Part shown: positions 6,384 to 12,581 of the stretch, piece after piece
Position numbering within the stretch: the stretch's first letter is position 1
How the letters are laid out: the number at the start of each line of letters is the position of its first letter
Assembly (NCBI GenBank): GCA_934552695.1
Contig: CAKTER010000029.1
Location: 1 to 12,581, forward strand
DNA: 12,581 nt
Direction of reading: 5' to 3'
Origin: an uncultured Eubacteriales bacterium
GTDB lineage: Bacteria; Bacillota; Clostridia; Lachnospirales; Anaerotignaceae
Notes under the pieces: model-generated
Database searches by the model: none
The model's input: only the letters and a program-made list of their open reading frames with translations
Told to the model about the DNA's origin: nothing
Position numbers and translations under genes: made by a program

Positions 6384-7658
6384 ATGCTGACGCAAGCGCC
6401 GAAAGGAACAAAGGATATTTACGGACTGGATATGGAGCGCTGGCATGCTGTGGAGGAGACCATCCGCCGGGTGTGCGCCGCTTTTGGGATTACCGAGATT
6501 CGGACGCCGGTGTTTGAGCACACGGAGCTGTTTACCCGCAGCGTGGGGGAAAGCACCGATGTGGTGCAAAAGGAAATGTATACCTTTGAGGACAAGGGCG
6601 GCCGCAGCATTACCCTACGGCCGGAAGGTACGGCGGGGGCGGCCCGGGCGTTTATTGAGCACGGGCTGTTCAACGACCCGGCCCCGGTGCGGCTGTATTA
6701 CACCGAGCCCATGTTCCGTTACGAAAAAATGCAGGCGGGCCGCCAGCGGCAGTTCCACCAGTTTGGGGTGGAGCTGTTCGGCGGGTACGGCGCTGCTATG
6801 GACGCCGAGGCCATTGCGGTGGCGGCGGCTGTGCTGGAGGCGGTAGGGGTAAAAAATGTAACCCTGCATATCAATTCCCTGGGGGGAAAGGAATGCCGGG
6901 CCAACTACAACGCCGCTTTGCGGGAGTATATTGGTAAGCACCGGGACGAGCTGTGCCCCCTGTGCCGGGAGCGGGCGGAAAAGAACCCGCTGCGGGTGCT
7001 GGATTGCAAAGAGGAAAAGTGCCACGCCGTGATGGCGGGGGCGCCTTCGGTGCTGGATAGCTTGGGGACGGAGTGCCGGGCTCATTTTGAAGAGCTACAG
7101 GAACGCCTGACGGTTATGGGCATTCCCTTTGTGGTAGACCCGGGCATTGTCCGGGGCCTGGATTATTATACCCGTACCGTATTTGAATTTGTCTCCACCT
7201 CGTTGGGAGCCCAAAGCACCGTATGCGGCGGCGGCCGTTATGACGGGCTGATTGAAGAATGCGGCGGCCCGGCTACCGGGGCCGTGGGCTTTGGGATGGG
7301 ATTGGAACGACTGCTCCTGACGTTGGCGGCCCAAGGCGACGACAAGCCTATGGCACCCAAACGTCATATCTATATCGGTTCCATTGGAAAAGTGGGAAGC
7401 ATAAAAGCACAGGGCATTACCCTTGCCCTGCGGAAGCAGGGGCTGTGGGCGGACTGCGATACCATAGGCAGAAGCGTCAAGGCCCAAATGAAGTATGCCA
7501 ACAAGCTTGGCGTGCGTTTTACCATGATTTTGGGGGACGATGAGCTGGCAAACGGCCAAGGCGTCCTCAAAAACATGGAGACCGGCGAGACCCGGACGGT
7601 TCCGCTGGCAGATTTGGCGGAAGCATTAAAGGAAGAAGGTTGCGTAGCATGGAATTAA
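6384..7658 (+). CDS. hisS: Histidyl-tRNA synthetase
   Basis: A 424-residue class II aminoacyl-tRNA synthetase that activates histidine with ATP and charges tRNA-His. The start LTQAPKGTKDIYG is typical of HisRS. Motif 2 region elements TLRPEGTAGAARAF (77-90) and YYTEPMFRYEKMQAGRQRQFHQ (105-126 region) are present. The histidine-specific signatures are RGLDYYTRTVFEF (257-269) and GGGRYDGL (282-289), followed by motif 3 GVGFGMGLERL (about 300-310). The C-terminal anticodon-binding domain spans about 326-420. Cysteines at 191, 194, 208 and 213 in the insertion domain resemble a pattern common in Firmicute HisRS (CPLC and LDCK segments). Length is normal. The gene starts 4 nt after the hemZ stop, its 3' end overlaps ilvE by 10 nt, and there is no T-box leader before it. 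Confidence 0.98.
   Translation: MLTQAPKGTKDIYGLDMERWHAVEETIRRVCAAFGITEIRTPVFEHTELFTRSVGESTDVVQKEMYTFEDKGGRSITLRPEGTAGAARAFIEHGLFNDPAPVRLYYTEPMFRYEKMQAGRQRQFHQFGVELFGGYGAAMDAEAIAVAAAVLEAVGVKNVTLHINSLGGKECRANYNAALREYIGKHRDELCPLCRERAEKNPLRVLDCKEEKCHAVMAGAPSVLDSLGTECRAHFEELQERLTVMGIPFVVDPGIVRGLDYYTRTVFEFVSTSLGAQSTVCGGGRYDGLIEECGGPATGAVGFGMGLERLLLTLAAQGDDKPMAPKRHIYIGSIGKVGSIKAQGITLALRKQGLWADCDTIGRSVKAQMKYANKLGVRFTMILGDDELANGQGVLKNMETGETRTVPLADLAEALKEEGCVAWN
7629..7639 (+). promoter_or_regulatory. Ribosome binding site deciding the ilvE start
   Basis: AAGGAAGAAGG within the 3' end of hisS lies 9 nt before the ATG at 7649. An in-frame TTG at 7640 directly abuts this site and could not use it, so the ATG is preferred over a product three residues longer. 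Confidence 0.65.
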
Positions 7659-8710
7659 CGATTGAAAAGACCACACACCCCAAACAAAAACCGGATTTTA
7701 ACAATCTGGGGTTTGGGAACTATTACACCGATCATATGTTTATCATGGACTACACCGAGGGCCGGGGCTGGCACGACGCCCGCATTGTTCCCTACGGCCC
7801 CCTGTCCCTGGACCCCTCCTGCATGGTGCTGCACTACGGGCAGGCCACGTTTGAAGGCTTAAAGGCTTACCATACCGCCGACGGCAGCATCAACCTGTTC
7901 CGGATTGACAAAAATATGGAACGGCTGAATCGCTCCAACGAGCGGCTGTGCATCCCCACCTTTGACGGGGAATTTGTGGCCGACTGCATCCGCAAGCTGG
8001 TGCGGATCGACGCCGACTGGATTCCCACGGCCCCCGGCACCAGCATGTATATCCGGCCCTTTATCATTGCCACCGATAACCATGTGGGCGTTCATCCCTC
8101 CCACACCTACAAGTTTATGGTCATCCTGTCCCCGGTAGGCGCTTATTACGCCACGGGCATTAACCCGGTCAAGATTTATGTGGAGGACGGGTATGTGCGG
8201 GCAGTGCGGGGCGGCTTGGGCTATGCCAAAACCGCCGCCAACTATGCCGCCAGCTTAAAGGCCCAGGAGGTGGCCGAGCAGAAGGGTTACACCCAGGTGC
8301 TGTGGCTGGACGGGATTGAAAAGAAATATATTGAAGAAGTGGGCACCATGAACGTGATGTTCGTCATCGACGGCGAGGTGATTACTCCCGAGCTGAACGG
8401 CAGCATTTTGCCGGGCATTACCCGGATGTCGGCCATCGAGCTGCTGCGGGACGCCGGGTACAAGGTTACCGAGCGCCGCATCTCCATTCAGGAGGTGATT
8501 GAGGCCGCCCAAAACGGGCATTTGGACGAGGCCTTCGGTACCGGTACGGCGGCGGTCATTTCGCCCATTGGCCAGCTGTATTTCGAGGGCAAGGAGTTTG
8601 TGATTAACCACGGCGAGATTGGCCCGGTCTCCCACAAGATTTACGACACCATTACCGGCATTCAGAGCGGCGCCGTAGCCGACAAGTATGGCTGGATTAC
8701 CAAGGCCTGA
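7649..8710 (+). CDS. ilvE: Branched-chain amino acid aminotransferase
   Basis: A 353-residue PLP enzyme of fold type IV. It interconverts valine, leucine and isoleucine with their 2-oxo acids using glutamate/2-oxoglutarate, the last biosynthetic step of these amino acids in the cytoplasm. The BCAT class II pattern is clear: LHYGQATFEGLKAY (61-74), RPFIIATD (136-143), the PLP lysine K194 in GYAKTAANYAASL, IEEVGTMNVMFV (228-239), SILPGITRMSAIELL (252-266) and the phosphate-binding GTGTAAVISPIG (297-308). Length fits BCAT (about 340-370 residues) better than the shorter D-amino acid aminotransferases or aminodeoxychorismate lyases of the same fold. The first codons overlap the end of hisS (7649-7658), so translation of the two is probably coupled. 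Its place between hisS and aspS departs from the more usual direct hisS-aspS pairing. Confidence 0.95.
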   Translation: MELTIEKTTHPKQKPDFNNLGFGNYYTDHMFIMDYTEGRGWHDARIVPYGPLSLDPSCMVLHYGQATFEGLKAYHTADGSINLFRIDKNMERLNRSNERLCIPTFDGEFVADCIRKLVRIDADWIPTAPGTSMYIRPFIIATDNHVGVHPSHTYKFMVILSPVGAYYATGINPVKIYVEDGYVRAVRGGLGYAKTAANYAASLKAQEVAEQKGYTQVLWLDGIEKKYIEEVGTMNVMFVIDGEVITPELNGSILPGITRMSAIELLRDAGYKVTERRISIQEVIEAAQNGHLDEAFGTGTAAVISPIGQLYFEGKEFVINHGEIGPVSHKIYDTITGIQSGAVADKYGWITKA

Positions 8711-8743
8711 GCCGCCGACTACCAAACAAAGGAGAGCATTGTC

Positions 8744-10555
8744 ATGGCAGAAGCATTATCTGGCTTAAAACGAAGCCATTATTGCGGAGAAGTGGGGGTA
8801 GACCAAATCGGTGAAACCGTTACCGTGATGGGCTGGGCCCAGCGCCGCCGGGACCTAGGACAGCTGATTTTTATTGCCCTGCGGGATCGCACCGGCATTG
8901 TGCAAGCGACGGTGGACGGGAACACCGCTCCTGCCGCGCTGTTCCACAAAGCAGAAAGCGTTCGGGGTGAGTTTGTGCTGGCTATCCGGGGCCGGGTGGC
9001 CGCCCGGACTCCCGAAAACATCAACCCGGACATGAAAACCGGCCGCATCGAAATTTTGGTGGACGAGCTGCGGATTCTTTCGGAGTCCGAAACCCCGCCC
9101 TTCCCCATTGGCGAGGATACCGGGGTTAAGGATGACCTGCGGTTAAAGTACCGGTATTTGGATTTGCGCCGGGCCGACCTGTTCCGCAACATTGCCCTGC
9201 GGCATCAGGTGGTGCAGAGCGTGCGGAACTTTATGAACGACGAGGGCTTTTTGGAGATTGAAACCCCCATCCTGACTCGCTCCACCCCGGAAGGCGCCCG
9301 GGACTATCTGGTGCCCAGCCGGGTGTATCCCGGTGAGTTTTACGCCCTGCCCCAGTCCCCCCAGCTATTTAAGCAGCTGCTGATGGTATCCGGTATGGAC
9401 CGGTACTATCAGATTGCCCGGTGCTTCCGGGATGAGGATTTGCGGGCCGACCGGCAGCCGGAGTTTACCCAAATCGACATGGAGCTGTCCTTTATCGAGA
9501 TGGAGGACATCCTTTCCCTCAATGAGCGGCTCATCAGCCGGGTGTTTGCCGAAACCCTGGGTGAAACCTTAGAGACCCCCTTCCTGCGGCTGACCTGGAA
9601 GGAGGCCATGGAGCGCTTTGGCTCCGATAAGCCGGATATGCGCTTTGGCATGGAGCTGCAAAACGTATCCGAGGTAGTAGCCGGTACCGATTTTGTGGTG
9701 TTCCAGTCCGCCTTGGCGGGCGGCGGCAGCGTCCGGGGCATCAACGCCACGGGCCAGGGCCACCTGCCCCGGAAGCAGCTGGACGCTTTGGGCGAGTTTG
9801 TCAAAACCTACAAGGCCAAGGGCCTGGCCTATGTGATTGTGCAGGAGGACGGCAGCCTCAAGTCCCCCCTTGCCAAGTTCTTTGCTCCCGAAAAGCTACA
9901 GGAGCTGGTGGACGCTATGGGCGGCAAGCCCGGCGATTTGCTGCTGTTTGTGGCCGACGCCAAAAACCAGATTGTGTTCGACGCCCTGGGGGCGTTGCGG
10001 CTGGAAATGGCCCGGCGGATGGATTTGCTGGATCCCAACGTTCACAAGTTCCTGTGGGTCACCGAGTTCCCCATGCTGGAGTGGGACGAGGAGGAAAACC
10101 GGTTTGTGGCCGTTCACCATCCCTTTACCGCTCCCATGGACGAGGACGTGCCCCTGCTGGATACCGACCCCGGCGCTGTCCGGGCCAAGGCCTACGACAT
10201 GGTCTTAAACGGCGTGGAGCTGGGCGGCGGCAGCATCCGAATCCATCAGGCGGACGTGCAGCAGAAAATGTTTTCGCTGCTGGGCTTTACTCCCGAGCAG
10301 GCCCAGGCCCGGTTTGGCTTCCTGCTGCGGGCCTTCCAATACGGGGTGCCCCCCCACGGCGGGCTGGCCTTTGGCTTGGACCGGATGGTTATGCTGATTT
10401 GCGGCGCTTCCACTATCCGGGACGTGATTGCCTTCCCCAAGGTGAAGGACGCCTCCTGCCCCATGACCGAAGCCCCCAATGTGGTTGACCCCGCCCAGCT
10501 GGCCGAGCTGGGGCTGGAGGTGGCGGCTCCGGCGGAGGAAGCCCCAAAAGATTGA
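8744..10555 (+). CDS. aspS: Aspartyl-tRNA synthetase
   Basis: A 603-residue bacterial-type class IIb synthetase that activates aspartate and charges tRNA-Asp. The N-terminal OB-fold anticodon-binding domain (about 10-115) contains GWAQRRRDLG. Catalytic blocks include IETPILTRSTPEGARDYLVP (172-191, motif 1 region), FRDEDLRADRQPEFTQID (228-245, motif 2) and GLAFGLDRMVM (540-550, motif 3). The GAD insertion domain characteristic of bacterial AspRS lies at about 290-430. The last 15 residues are a short acidic, alanine- and proline-rich tail. Length is typical. Leucine after RRRD, as in the E. coli enzyme, is weak evidence for an aspartate-specific rather than nondiscriminating enzyme; this was not tested further. 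GGAG lies about 10 nt before the ATG, and the 33-nt gap after ilvE leaves no room for a T-box. I see no strong terminator after the stop. Confidence 0.98.
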   Translation: MAEALSGLKRSHYCGEVGVDQIGETVTVMGWAQRRRDLGQLIFIALRDRTGIVQATVDGNTAPAALFHKAESVRGEFVLAIRGRVAARTPENINPDMKTGRIEILVDELRILSESETPPFPIGEDTGVKDDLRLKYRYLDLRRADLFRNIALRHQVVQSVRNFMNDEGFLEIETPILTRSTPEGARDYLVPSRVYPGEFYALPQSPQLFKQLLMVSGMDRYYQIARCFRDEDLRADRQPEFTQIDMELSFIEMEDILSLNERLISRVFAETLGETLETPFLRLTWKEAMERFGSDKPDMRFGMELQNVSEVVAGTDFVVFQSALAGGGSVRGINATGQGHLPRKQLDALGEFVKTYKAKGLAYVIVQEDGSLKSPLAKFFAPEKLQELVDAMGGKPGDLLLFVADAKNQIVFDALGALRLEMARRMDLLDPNVHKFLWVTEFPMLEWDEEENRFVAVHHPFTAPMDEDVPLLDTDPGAVRAKAYDMVLNGVELGGGSIRIHQADVQQKMFSLLGFTPEQAQARFGFLLRAFQYGVPPHGGLAFGLDRMVMLICGASTIRDVIAFPKVKDASCPMTEAPNVVDPAQLAELGLEVAAPAEEAPKD

Positions 10556-10557
10556 TA

Positions 10558-10593
10558 ATAAATAGATTAAACTTGCAATAGCAACCTATTTAT
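10558..10593. repeat. Nested inverted repeat over the nifJ promoter
   Basis: ATAAATAG (10558-10565) and CTATTTAT (10586-10593) form a perfect 8-bp inverted repeat. Inside it TTGC-AATA-GCAA (10573-10584) forms a second 4-bp repeat. The structure covers the -35 box and most of the spacer of the predicted nifJ promoter. It is AT-only apart from one pair in the outer arm and is not followed by a T-tract, so it is a poor aspS terminator. An operator role is possible. Confidence 0.45.
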
Positions 10594-10601
10594 GATATAA
10601 A
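10573..10601 (+). promoter_or_regulatory. Promoter for nifJ (PFOR)
   Basis: TTGCAA (10573-10578) and TATAAA (10596-10601) are separated by 17 nt, and TG one base upstream of the -10 gives an extended -10 (TGA-TATAAA). The surrounding 70 nt is far more AT-rich than the genes on either side. The predicted 5' leader is about 45 nt and ends with a strong ribosome binding site, GAGGAGGT (10639-10646), 8 nt before the ATG. Confidence 0.75.
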
Positions 10602-10606
10602 AATAA

Positions 10607-12581
<1,975 letters not shown>

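Overview
The window looks like chromosomal DNA from an anaerobic Firmicute of the class Clostridia, probably an Oscillospiraceae-like lineage. The evidence is a GC-rich coding background (by eye mid- to high-50s percent), strong AGGAGG-type ribosome binding sites, sigma-A-type promoters in short AT-rich gaps, the Firmicute gene order rel-dtd-...-hisS-aspS, a HemZ-type radical SAM protein and a pyruvate:ferredoxin oxidoreductase. The genus cannot be read from the sequence.

Left part (1-1239, minus strand): a tyrosine recombinase of the Xer/phage-integrase family, followed 4 nt later by the first 61 codons of a NUDIX hydrolase that runs off the left edge. Both are probably transcribed from a promoter at about 1294-1322.

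Centre (1472-10555, plus strand): seven genes in one direction with small gaps. They are rel (bifunctional (p)ppGpp synthetase/hydrolase), dtd (D-aminoacyl-tRNA deacylase), a glyoxalase-II-like metallo-beta-lactamase hydrolase, hemZ (radical SAM), hisS, ilvE (branched-chain aminotransferase, overlapping hisS by 10 nt) and aspS. A consensus promoter lies 5' of rel and a second likely one lies before dtd. The theme is translation quality and amino-acid status: two aminoacyl-tRNA synthetases, a D-amino-acid proofreading enzyme, the alarmone enzyme that responds to uncharged tRNA, and an amino-acid aminotransferase. The rel-dtd and hisS-aspS order resembles Bacillus subtilis; the hydrolase, hemZ and ilvE are extra members here.

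Right part (10556-12581): an AT-rich 99-bp gap holds a promoter overlapped by an inverted repeat. It precedes nifJ/por, the single-chain pyruvate:ferredoxin oxidoreductase, which is cut by the right edge after 642 codons.

I see no tRNA, rRNA, CRISPR array, insertion sequence, prophage or T-box in the window. It is mostly ordinary core genome and I found no convincing new multi-gene system. The points worth a second look are the HemZ active-site differences from HemN, the altered Ser-Gln site in DTD, ilvE coupled to hisS, the divergent xer/rel promoters and the repeat over the nifJ promoter.
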